A stretch of DNA of 5,549 nucleotides from JBEBSD01 sp040394475 (GCA_040394475.1 JBEBSD010000141.1:1-5549), one strand, 5' to 3'. Positions 1 to 5,549 are shown, numbered from the stretch's first letter. Numbers and translations: made by a program. Notes: generated from the sequence alone by a model not told the origin.

Positions 1-218
1 ATAACACGGAGGTACACGGAGTGGCAACACGCAGCGACACGGAGGATGGGGTTTTTGGGTACCCGGGAACGTCGGAAATATAACACGGAGGTACACGGAG
101 TGGTAACACGCAGCGACACGGAGGATGAGGTTTTGGGTACCCGGGAACGTCGGAAATATAACACGGAGGTACACGGAGTGGCAACACGCAGCGACACGGA
201 GGATGGGGTTTTTGGGTA
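1..218. repeat. Tandem array of 78-79 bp units (ACGGAG family), + orientation
   Basis: There are three consecutive copies: 1-79, 80-157 (one base shorter in the T-run) and 158-218, where similarity stops. Each unit has module A (AACACGGAGGTACACGGAG), a 4-bp link, module B (AACACGCAGCGACACGGAGG) and a 36-bp spacer. The spacer holds the 8-bp palindrome GGGTACCC at 57-64 and 135-142. Copies differ by only a few bases, which suggests recent duplication or homogenisation. The array begins at the window edge and probably continues upstream. Because 78 is a multiple of three, frames stay open across it (for example 46-255), but the predicted peptide is only the repeat read out, so I do not call a gene. 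Confidence 0.9.
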
Positions 219-255
219 TTTGAGGATAGAGGAAACGCGAGGCTGTGTGTTTTGA

Positions 256-444
256 AGGTTACCGTTCACGAACAATACCGCCAACTACTTGTAAACCAGC
301 TCTCTTCCGGTTTACCTTTGGATTACGATCGTACGAAAGCATACTGTGCGCCAGTAACGTACCGGGATCCGTCGGGAAGTAGCTACTCTTTATTGATCCA
401 GAAGTAATATCCACGCTTTTATTTCATTCTAAACAACAAATTCA
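256..444. other. Palindrome-rich intergenic leader of the two-gene unit
   Basis: This 189-bp stretch lies between the left repeat array and the first gene. It contains a 7-bp inverted repeat with an 11-base gap (GTAAACC 291-297, GGTTTAC 309-315) and two perfect 10-bp palindromes (TACGATCGTA 324-333 and AGTAGCTACT 378-387). These could be operator sites for the downstream operon, but no known regulator motif is recognised. I could not find a convincing Bacteroidota promoter (TTTG, about 19-20 bases, TAnnTTTG). Two short overlapping ORFs are possible: + strand 252-407 from TTG and - strand 414-259 from GTG, 51 codons each. Neither is supported well enough to call as a gene. Confidence 0.5.
291..315. 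promoter_or_regulatory. 7-bp inverted repeat, possible operator
   Basis: GTAAACC at 291-297 is the exact reverse complement of GGTTTAC at 309-315, separated by 11 bases. It lies about 130 bp upstream of the first gene's start codon. A dimeric DNA-binding protein could use such a site, and a transcript could fold it into a hairpin. No T-tract follows, so it is not a terminator. The assignment as an operator is inference only. Confidence 0.25.
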
Positions 445-1185
445 ATGGCAACATTCGGAATTGAGGCAATCCGGCATTTTAGTCATGCCAGGAGTGCTGG
501 TTATGGAGCAAACGATTTGACTTACACCTTCAACCGCTCAAACGGGCTGAGAAGAAAGCTCCGGGAAGCCAATCATACGCAACGGTTCTACTGGACCGAA
601 ACCAATTGTTTTGAAACCGACTTCCGGGATACCTCTCAAGGAGGACACGACAACCAATGGACCGATAACGTGGACCTGATCTGGTTTGAAACCCATGGCA
701 ACAACACCGCCAACGGCCCCTACATGGTATTTGACACAGCCCAGACCAATTGGGTGACCCAGGGCAGTAACTGGCGGTATGGGAACATACAGCTGGAATG
801 GTTTATGGCCTTTTCCTGCAAAACAGTTAACAAAAGCAATGTCGGGGCGTTGTGGAATATCTTTCAGGGATTGCATATCTACTGCGGCGCCTACGGGAAT
901 ATGTACGACGGATGGACCACTGAGGAATGCGGGGAAGATGTCGGTGACAACCTGACAGACGGCGATCCTGTAAGCGAAGCCTGGCACGACGGGGTTTCCG
1001 ACTGGTGGGTCGACAACCACCCGATCACGGTATGCCCCGCCAACGCCTACGTCTACAATAACGGCAATATCCGCTGGAGTCAAAGCTTCCTGAACCGGGA
1101 TCACTATTGGGGTCATGGTACCACGCTCAGCGATGTCAGTCACGCACAGATGGTCCGGCTCTTGTTTCGCTGGTCAGAAGGTTAA
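445..1185 (+). CDS. DUF6345-like protein with caspase/clan-CD-like His-Cys pattern
   Basis: The 246-residue product has no signal peptide or membrane segment and is predicted cytoplasmic. It starts FGIEAIRHF and then shows, in order, DNVDLIWFETHGN (about 75-87), WRYGNIQLEWFMAFSCKTV (110-128), FQGLHIYCGAYGN (140-152), VSEAWHDGVSDWW (176-188) and RDHYWGHG (218-225). A hydrophobic strand ending in His84-Gly85, followed by a second strand ending in Cys125, is the layout of catalytic dyads in caspase-like (clan CD) peptidases. The order of motifs matches my recollection of DUF6345 proteins, whose function is uncharacterised. Activity is inferred, not shown. Tryptophan is unusually common (14 of 246), and there are five cysteines. 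The start is fixed by an in-frame TAA at 430-432. There is no Shine-Dalgarno; the leader is A-rich. The next gene follows after 32 bp, so the two are probably co-transcribed. A non-enzymatic caspase-fold protein is the main alternative. Confidence 0.75.
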   Translation: MATFGIEAIRHFSHARSAGYGANDLTYTFNRSNGLRRKLREANHTQRFYWTETNCFETDFRDTSQGGHDNQWTDNVDLIWFETHGNNTANGPYMVFDTAQTNWVTQGSNWRYGNIQLEWFMAFSCKTVNKSNVGALWNIFQGLHIYCGAYGNMYDGWTTEECGEDVGDNLTDGDPVSEAWHDGVSDWWVDNHPITVCPANAYVYNNGNIRWSQSFLNRDHYWGHGTTLSDVSHAQMVRLLFRWSEG

Positions 1186-1217
1186 GCAATTTCCACTGTT
1201 AAAAGAACATTTCAATC

Positions 1218-2126
1218 ATGTCAGAAAAAACATTCCTAGAAAAACTGGCTTCCGGGTTCAAAGCCGTTCCTGAAAAAATAGAACTCCCGGCGATTCAACA
1301 GCTGCAAACGGCTGAAACGCAAAAAAGGGCTGAAAGTTTTCTCAACCTGTTAAGCCAGACCCATGAGGGCCTCTTCCGTAAGTTCGATAAAGTACAGCAA
1401 CGCGAACGCACCCTGTACCGGCTGCAGGAAAATGCCCGTCTGGAAGTCCACCATGCCTCCGGCGCCTTCCGGTTTGCCGGAGGTTTCGAACCGATGGATC
1501 GACTCTTCGAGAAAATACCGGATCAAAAAGAGCTCATCGGACAACTGGAAACCACTGCCAGGCAATTCGATTTCCCCAAGATGATCGGGAACAATGAAAG
1601 TCTTGAATTTGAGCGGCTATGGCAGATAAAAGCCGCCTCTGTCTCCAAGGATGGCAAAGAATCCCCGCACGTCCTATGCCGGTCTGTGGGAGCTTACCGG
1701 CATTTTGTCAACAAAATACCGGTGTACGGAGCCGCTTCGGCCAGCATTAAGCTTACCGGTAACCAGGACCTGGACGCCTTTACCTTTATTGCACGAAAAA
1801 CGACGGGCAAATCGGTTGGAACGGAAAGGGTCGTATCGGTGGAAGAAGGAGCCAAACGGATTTACCGGCAGCTGACTGCACTCTCGGGCAGAACCAAAAC
1901 TCCCGTTTTTGAAACCGCCAGTCCGACCTGGACAGGTTTTGGCTATATGAATTTCTCTCCTCGCAAAAAGCAGGAAATTCTGATTCCCGCCTACATTGCG
2001 ATGATAGACATCGAGACCAAAGACCTCTCGCAAGGATACGTGCTGATCGCTCCGGCAACCGATAACCCGAAACTGGTCCCCAGCCAAACGGGCGCCAGGG
2101 CCAGTGGCCAGGGCAGCAAGCGGTAA
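1218..2126 (+). CDS. Hypothetical partner protein, possible detached pro-region
   Basis: I do not recognise this 302-residue protein with certainty. The N-terminal part (about 1-75) is charged and helical-looking (LQTAETQKRAESFLNLLS at 29-46, then KFDKVQQRERTLYRLQEN) and may form a coiled coil. The C-terminal half has a segment NKIPVYGAASASIKL (165-179) and later KQEILIPAYIAMIDIE (251-266) and YVLIAPATD (274-282). These resemble the 'G-[IL]-P-[VL]-x-G' strand and the closing 'lvPay...' strands of PepSY/propeptide-like regions that precede the DUF6345 domain in larger proteins; this is recollection, not a search result. The last about 20 residues (ending GARASGQGSKR) are low-complexity and basic, and probably disordered. 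There is no signal peptide and no membrane helix. An in-frame TAA at 1200-1202 fixes the start. The AACATTTCAAT leader resembles that of the preceding gene (AACAAATTCAAT), which fits a shared operon and translation strategy. Confidence 0.75.
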   Translation: MSEKTFLEKLASGFKAVPEKIELPAIQQLQTAETQKRAESFLNLLSQTHEGLFRKFDKVQQRERTLYRLQENARLEVHHASGAFRFAGGFEPMDRLFEKIPDQKELIGQLETTARQFDFPKMIGNNESLEFERLWQIKAASVSKDGKESPHVLCRSVGAYRHFVNKIPVYGAASASIKLTGNQDLDAFTFIARKTTGKSVGTERVVSVEEGAKRIYRQLTALSGRTKTPVFETASPTWTGFGYMNFSPRKKQEILIPAYIAMIDIETKDLSQGYVLIAPATDNPKLVPSQTGARASGQGSKR

Positions 2127-2231
2127 TCCGGGTACGGGCCGATTATAGAAAAAGAACACGGAGGTACACCGAGGGATTACATAGAAGGCAATCACAGAGG
2201 GATTAATTTGTCCGTCCATGATTACTCCTAT
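2127..2231. other. Intergenic spacer with one + oriented repeat copy
   Basis: This short spacer follows the second gene's stop codon. It contains a single degenerate + strand copy of the ACGGAG repeat (AACACGGAGGTACACCGAG, 2155-2173). The first 11 bases (2155-2165) are the exact reverse complement of 2250-2260 in the next array, so the two could pair as an imperfect stem of about 100 bases span. I see no GC stem followed by a T-run, so no intrinsic terminator is called for the upstream operon. Confidence 0.5.
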
Positions 2232-2576
2232 GTTACATTTCCTCTCTGCACCTCCGTGTTTTGCCTCCGTGAAGCTCCGTGTTACCATTCCACTCATTGC
2301 CTTCTTCTATATTACTTTTCCTCTGCGCAACTCCGTGTTTTTCCTCTGCGCAACTCCGTGTTTTTCCTCCGTGCAACTCCGTGTTTTTCCTCCGTGTAGC
2401 TCCGTGTTACTTTTCCACTCAATGCCTTCTTTACGTTACTTTCCCTCTGTGTACCTCCGTGTTTTGCCTCCGTGAAGCTCCGTGTTACTTTTCCGCTCAA
2501 TGCCTTCTTTACGTTACTTTCCCTCTGTGTACCTCCGTGTTTTGCCTCCGTGAAGCTCCGTGTTACTTTTCCGCTC
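2232..2576. repeat. Tandem array of 78 bp units (ACGGAG family), - orientation
   Basis: Read on the - strand, this array has the same A (AACACGGAGGTACACAGAG) and B (AACACGGAGCTTCACGGAGG) modules as the array at 1-218. On the + strand it comprises a partial unit (2232-2274), an expanded unit (2275-2399), two nearly identical 78-bp units (2400-2477 and 2478-2555, apparently one A/G difference) and a 21-bp partial copy (2556-2576). The expanded unit contains four copies of a 23-bp sub-repeat. ORFs crossing it in several frames on both strands are open only because 78 is divisible by three, and their products are repetitive read-through of the DNA repeat. The array separates the two-gene operon from copA. 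Confidence 0.9.
2315..2406. repeat. Four-copy 23-bp sub-repeat inside the 78-bp array
   Basis: Copies lie at 2315-2337, 2338-2360, 2361-2383 and 2384-2406. Each has a TTTTCC start and ends in CTCCGTG, with the middle varying from CTGCGCAA to CCGTGTAG. The pattern reads as a local slippage expansion of the module-A/B core within a single 78-bp unit, so it is probably a later event than the 78-bp duplication. Confidence 0.8.
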
Positions 2577-2637
2577 CGGATTCTGCAACAACGGCCCGGA
2601 ATTGTATAAGGCGGCTCCGGCATAAATTCCCGACCTT

Positions 2638-2657
2638 TGTCTGCCATCAAGCAGACA
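2638..2657 (+). promoter_or_regulatory. Inverted repeat just before the copA start codon
   Basis: TGTCTGC (2638-2644) and GCAGACA (2651-2657) are perfect reverse complements around the 6-base loop CATCAA. The repeat ends four bases before the copA ATG and so lies where the ribosome would bind. In RNA it would form a 7-bp hairpin that could limit initiation; in DNA it could be a repressor or activator site. An ACCTT pentamer flanks it on both sides (2634-2638 overlaps the left arm, 2657-2661 the right). It does not match the CopY box (TACAnnTGTA), and I cannot assign it to CueR or CsoR. Confidence 0.4.
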
Positions 2658-2661
2658 CCTT

Positions 2662-5082
2662 ATGAAAACCTCCAAAGATATTTACCTGTCCCTTGAGGAT
2701 GTCAACAGTGAGCATTGTGCGCTGATTGTCGGAAAGGGGCTTAACAAGGTCGCCGGGATCACCTCTGCAAAAGTAGAGTTCAATAATCAACGGGTACTCA
2801 TTTCAACGGAAACCCCGACCGAAACGCTTCCCCAAGCTGTTCAGCGAATCCGTGATCTGGGCTACAACGTACCTACTATCAAGCAATCATTCCCGGTTTT
2901 GGGCATGTCCTGTGCCGGTTGTGCCAGTACCGTCCAAGAAGCGCTGCGCATACAGGCAGGGGTTATTAAAGCTGATGTGAATTATGCCAATGCAACCCTT
3001 GAGCTGGAATATATTCCCTCCGTTACCGACCCGGAACAGCTGAAGCAAACCCTTCAATCCTATGGTTATGATCTGATGACCGAAACCGGGGAATCGGCTC
3101 AGGAATCGCTCGATGCCCTGCACCGGGCGCAGTTCCGTTCCCTCAAAAGACGGACTTTCGGGGCACTGGCATGCGCGATTCCGTTAATTATTATCGGGAT
3201 GACCCCCCTGATGGACATGCCCTATGCCTCGTACATCATGTGGGCGCTGGCTACACCGGTGGTATTTTATTTCGGCAAATCTTTTTTCACCGGCGCCTGG
3301 AAACAAGCCCGGCACCGGTCCGCCAATATGGATACCCTGGTAGCGCTCAGTACCGGAACAGCGTATATTTTCAGCGTTTTCAATACGCTTTTTCCATCGT
3401 ATTGGCACGAAAGGGGCTTGCATGCGCATGTTTATTTTGAAGCTGCGGCGGTTGTGATCGCCTTCATACTGGTGGGCAAGCTACTGGAAGAAAAAGCAAA
3501 GGGCAACACCTCTTCGGCCATCCGGAAACTGATGGGGCTGCAACCCAAAAGTGTGACGATCATTCAGCCCGACGGCAGCCAGGCAGAAGTGCCGGTGGTG
3601 GCTGTTAAAGAAGGAGCTATCCTGCTGGTCAAACCGGGAGAACGTATCGCGGTAGATGGAACCGTTTCCTTTGGCACTTCCTATGTCGATGAAAGCATGA
3701 TCAGCGGCGAACCGGTCCCTGTAGCCAAATCCGCAGGGGCAGCCGTTTTTGCGGGAACCATCAACCAGAAAGGCAGTTTTCAATTCCGGGCAGAAAAGGT
3801 AGGCGGCAACACCGTCCTGGCACAGATCATCCGGACGGTCAGGGAGGCACAGGGCAGTAAAGCGCCCGTTCAAAAGCTGGTTGACAAAATTGCCGGTATT
3901 TTCGTTCCCATAGTCATTGGTATTGCACTCCTCAGCTTTGTGGTGTGGATACTGTTGGGGGGTGAAAATAGTTTCACCCATGCCTTGTTGGCACTGGTAA
4001 CAGTACTCGTGATTGCTTGTCCGTGCGCCCTGGGCCTGGCTACCCCTACCGCCATTATGGTAGGCGTAGGCAAAGCCGCAGCGCATGGAATCCTCGTCAA
4101 AGACGCGGAAAGCCTGGAAATTGCCAAAAAAATCAATGCCATTATCCTGGACAAAACCGGCACCATTACCGAGGGGAGACCGGCCGTGGTTTCTTTGAAT
4201 TGGTTTACCCCGGAAGAGGACATGCTGCGCAATATGCTGTATACGATCGAAAAATCGTCGGAGCACCCGCTTGCAGATGCCATCGTTGCGAGTCTGAAAG
4301 ATTCCGCCGTCTATCTGGAAGGTGTGCAGGTCGAGAATATTCCCGGCCGCGGCATCAGGGGAACTTTGGATAACCGTACCTGGCTGGTTGGAAATCACCG
4401 TTTGCTGGAAGAAGCCGGGATCGCCATGACCGTCGACGTAACAGACTGGGTTACGGGTCAGCTGGCACTGGCACGGACCGTGATTCTATTCAGCGACGAA
4501 CAGCAGGTTTATGGTGGAATTGCGATTGCCGACCAGATCAAAAGTACTTCCAAATCCGCCATCGACCAGCTGCACCGGGACGGCATTGCAGTCTATATGC
4601 TGACAGGGGATAACCCGCAGAGTGCCAAAGCAGTCGCCGAACAACTGGGGATTAACCATTACGAAGCCCAGGTACTTCCCGCGGAAAAAGCCGCTTTTAC
4701 CAAAAAACTGCAGCAGGCGGGTAAGATAGTGGCAATGGTGGGCGACGGTATCAATGACAGCAATGCCCTGGCGCAGGCCGACATCAGCATTGCCATGGGA
4801 AAAGGCAGTGACATTGCCATCGATGTGGCCAAAATGACAATTATATCCAGCGATCTCAGTAAAATCCCGCTGGCGATTAAAGTATCCCGTCAAACGGTAC
4901 GGACCATTCGTCAGAATCTTTTCTGGGCCTTTATTTACAATATCCTGGGCATCCCCCTGGCAGCCGGAATTCTTTATCCCATCAACGGCTTTTTACTCGA
5001 TCCTATGGTTGCCGGCGCCGCAATGGCCTTGAGCAGCGTGAGTGTGGTTCTGAATAGTCTTCGCTTAAAAAACTTGAATTAA
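2662..5082 (+). CDS. copA: Cu(+)-exporting P1B-type ATPase CopA
   Basis: This 806-residue inner-membrane pump couples ATP hydrolysis to export of Cu(+) from the cytoplasm. Two HMA-type domains come first: a degenerate one (about 6-70), in which the first metal Cys is replaced by Ser16 and only Cys19 remains, and a canonical one with GMSCAGC (81-87). Eight membrane helices follow: about 165-182, 189-206, 223-246, 256-275, 412-433, 440-462, 752-772 and 776-798. The actuator loop has SGEP (348-351). CPC at 453-455 is the transport site, with TyrAsn (759-760) and MALSS (788-792) completing the Cu(+) signature of subgroup P1B-1. The catalytic domain has DKTGT (497-501, phosphorylated Asp497), SEHP (533-536), TGDNP (648-652) and VGDGIND (693-699). 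Length is normal for a two-HMA CopA, and no frameshift is seen. An in-frame TAA at 2623-2625 limits the start; the chosen ATG is the only Met before the HMA domains. A Ag(+) role is also possible. No chaperone or regulator gene lies alongside within the window. Confidence 0.97.
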   Translation: MKTSKDIYLSLEDVNSEHCALIVGKGLNKVAGITSAKVEFNNQRVLISTETPTETLPQAVQRIRDLGYNVPTIKQSFPVLGMSCAGCASTVQEALRIQAGVIKADVNYANATLELEYIPSVTDPEQLKQTLQSYGYDLMTETGESAQESLDALHRAQFRSLKRRTFGALACAIPLIIIGMTPLMDMPYASYIMWALATPVVFYFGKSFFTGAWKQARHRSANMDTLVALSTGTAYIFSVFNTLFPSYWHERGLHAHVYFEAAAVVIAFILVGKLLEEKAKGNTSSAIRKLMGLQPKSVTIIQPDGSQAEVPVVAVKEGAILLVKPGERIAVDGTVSFGTSYVDESMISGEPVPVAKSAGAAVFAGTINQKGSFQFRAEKVGGNTVLAQIIRTVREAQGSKAPVQKLVDKIAGIFVPIVIGIALLSFVVWILLGGENSFTHALLALVTVLVIACPCALGLATPTAIMVGVGKAAAHGILVKDAESLEIAKKINAIILDKTGTITEGRPAVVSLNWFTPEEDMLRNMLYTIEKSSEHPLADAIVASLKDSAVYLEGVQVENIPGRGIRGTLDNRTWLVGNHRLLEEAGIAMTVDVTDWVTGQLALARTVILFSDEQQVYGGIAIADQIKSTSKSAIDQLHRDGIAVYMLTGDNPQSAKAVAEQLGINHYEAQVLPAEKAAFTKKLQQAGKIVAMVGDGINDSNALAQADISIAMGKGSDIAIDVAKMTIISSDLSKIPLAIKVSRQTVRTIRQNLFWAFIYNILGIPLAAGILYPINGFLLDPMVAGAAMALSSVSVVLNSLRLKNLN

Positions 5083-5356
5083 TACGCGTTTATTTAGAAT
5101 TATTCCTACAAACTAGGGTACAGGTGGAGTAATTTTGAACATTCAGAAGGAACCTCTGCATATATCAACTACCAGTCCGTATACAATTGGACTATTTTAA
5201 GTATCATCCATATCATTTATATTGGTAAAACGCATTTATTTCTTTTTATTATTACAAATTTTATAAGAAAACAGGAATTAATTTGTATTTAAAAGCAACC
5301 ATTCTTAATTTAGCAGTTCATTATCTGTTTATACAGATAGAGGAGGGTTTACGTAG
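5083..5356. other. AT-rich non-coding region downstream of copA
   Basis: No convincing ORF is visible here on either strand. The stretch is markedly more AT-rich than the genes. It contains a weak 5-bp hairpin (AGTCC 5174-5178, GGACT 5189-5193), a possible promoter at 5282-5313, a perfect 7-bp hairpin (TATCTGT 5322-5328, ACAGATA 5333-5339) and an AGGAGG string (5341-5346) that is not followed by a usable start codon. It may be the copA 3' untranslated region, or it may encode a short RNA that ends at the next terminator. Confidence 0.5.
5282..5313 (+). promoter_or_regulatory. Possible Bacteroidota-type promoter
   Basis: TTTG (5282-5285) is followed after 20 bases by TAATTTAG (5306-5313), one mismatch from the Bacteroidota -7 element TAnnTTTG. 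Transcription would begin near 5320 and stop at the terminator ending at 5389, giving a product of about 70 nt. In such AT-rich DNA a chance match is easily possible. Confidence 0.25.
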
Positions 5357-5389
5357 AAAGGGATTTGGTTTTACCGAATCTCTTTTTTT
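5357..5389 (+). terminator. Rho-independent terminator
   Basis: Left arm AAAGGGATTTGG (5357-5368) pairs with right arm CCGAATCTCTTT (5374-5385) across loop TTTTA. The 12-bp stem has two G-U pairs in RNA, and the T-run of seven ends at 5389. On the opposite strand no T-run follows the stem, so it acts on + strand transcripts. It lies about 275 bp after the copA stop, so it either ends a long copA 3' region or closes a separate short transcript. Confidence 0.7.
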
Positions 5390-5403
5390 ATGCAAACGTT
5401 TGT

Positions 5404-5549
5404 GAGTTATGAGTTATGAGTTATGAGTTGTGAGTTATGAGTTATGAATTATGAGTTCGTACAACTGATAGCCGATGTCCGATAGCCGACTTTTGATAGC
5501 TGATAGCTGACGTCCGATAGCTGATAGCCGACGTCCGATAGCTGATAGC
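5404..5549. repeat. Heptanucleotide-periodic repeat region, two sub-arrays in one register
   Basis: The first part (5404-5458) is about eight copies of GAGTTAT with single-base variants (GAGTTGT, GAATTAT, GAGTTCG). The second part (5467-5549) is built of GATAGCT/GATAGCC, with GACGTCC, GATGTCC and GACTTTT as every second or third heptamer. This gives a 21-bp higher-order unit (GATAGCT-GATAGCY-GACGTCC) seen at 5495-5515 and 5516-5536, with a third copy starting at 5537. Nearly every heptamer starts with GA, and the two parts are in phase (5404 to 5467 is nine heptads); TACAACT at 5460-5466 is the exception. The array runs off the right edge. The period is not a multiple of three, so it is not a coding repeat. 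Confidence 0.9.

Noticed and set aside
1..218. CRISPR-like alternation of about 43-bp repeats and 36-bp spacers
   Set aside because: The spacers are nearly identical to each other, the repeat is itself composite, and no cas gene is present, so this is an ordinary tandem array.
46..255. Open reading frame across the left repeat array (69 codons)
   Set aside because: The peptide is two 26-residue copies of the DNA repeat. The frame stays open only because one unit is exactly 78 bp, and the flanking 79-bp unit would shift it.
538..1143. Long antisense ORF (201 codons) opposite the first gene
   Set aside because: The + strand protein has coherent family-like motifs and operon context. The antisense product is Val/Pro/Gly-rich with no recognisable domain, typical of a shadow frame.
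2279..2665. Cys/Ser/Phe-rich + strand ORF and its - strand counterpart (2312-2650) over the right repeat array
   Set aside because: Both are read-through of 78-bp repeats. The + frame's overlap with the copA start (ATGA) is incidental.
3481..4398. 305-codon antisense ORF within copA
   Set aside because: copA is unambiguous on the + strand with all P-type ATPase motifs. The antisense product shows no domain and reflects codon bias.
5174..5193. Hairpin AGTCC/GGACT as a copA terminator
   Set aside because: The stem is only 5 bp with a 10-base loop and is followed by a short mixed A/T stretch, much weaker than the structure at 5357-5389.
5341..5346. AGGAGG as a ribosome binding site for a small gene
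   Set aside because: No ATG or GTG follows at a suitable distance, and the terminator begins 11 bases later. The genes in this window do not use Shine-Dalgarno sites.

Overview
The window looks like a chromosomal segment from a member of the Bacteroidota. None of the three genes has a Shine-Dalgarno sequence; the two small ones start just after A/T-rich leaders. The copper ATPase has the form common in that phylum, and the intergenic DNA is filled with the 'ACACGGAGGTACACGGAG' repeat that I know from Bacteroidota spacers. No rRNA, tRNA or other taxonomic marker is present, so this placement is an inference.

Layout: (1) 1-218 is a tandem array of about 78-79 bp units, cut by the left edge. 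(2) 256-444 is a palindrome-rich leader with two weak, overlapping small ORFs. (3) 445-1185 and 1218-2126 are two genes 32 bp apart, very probably one operon. The first encodes a 246-residue protein that resembles the DUF6345 type and carries a caspase/clan-CD-like His-Gly...Cys pattern. The second encodes a 302-residue protein of unknown function; its C-terminal half resembles, from memory, the pro-region that precedes the DUF6345 domain in larger proteins. (4) 2127-2661 holds a second repeat array of the same family in the opposite orientation, again with a 78 bp period. (5) 2662-5082 is a full-length Cu(+)-exporting P1B-type ATPase (copA), with a 7-bp inverted repeat four bases before its start codon. 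(6) 5083-5403 is AT-rich and non-coding, and ends in a strong intrinsic terminator (5357-5389). (7) 5404-5549 is a long heptanucleotide-periodic repeat that runs off the right edge.

The most interesting part is the two-gene unit at 445-2126: a candidate cysteine-protease-like protein next to a possible separately encoded pro-region or partner, bracketed by related repeat arrays in inverted orientation. Its biological role cannot be read from the sequence. Nothing links it functionally to copA, which is separated from it by the repeat array and has its own leader.
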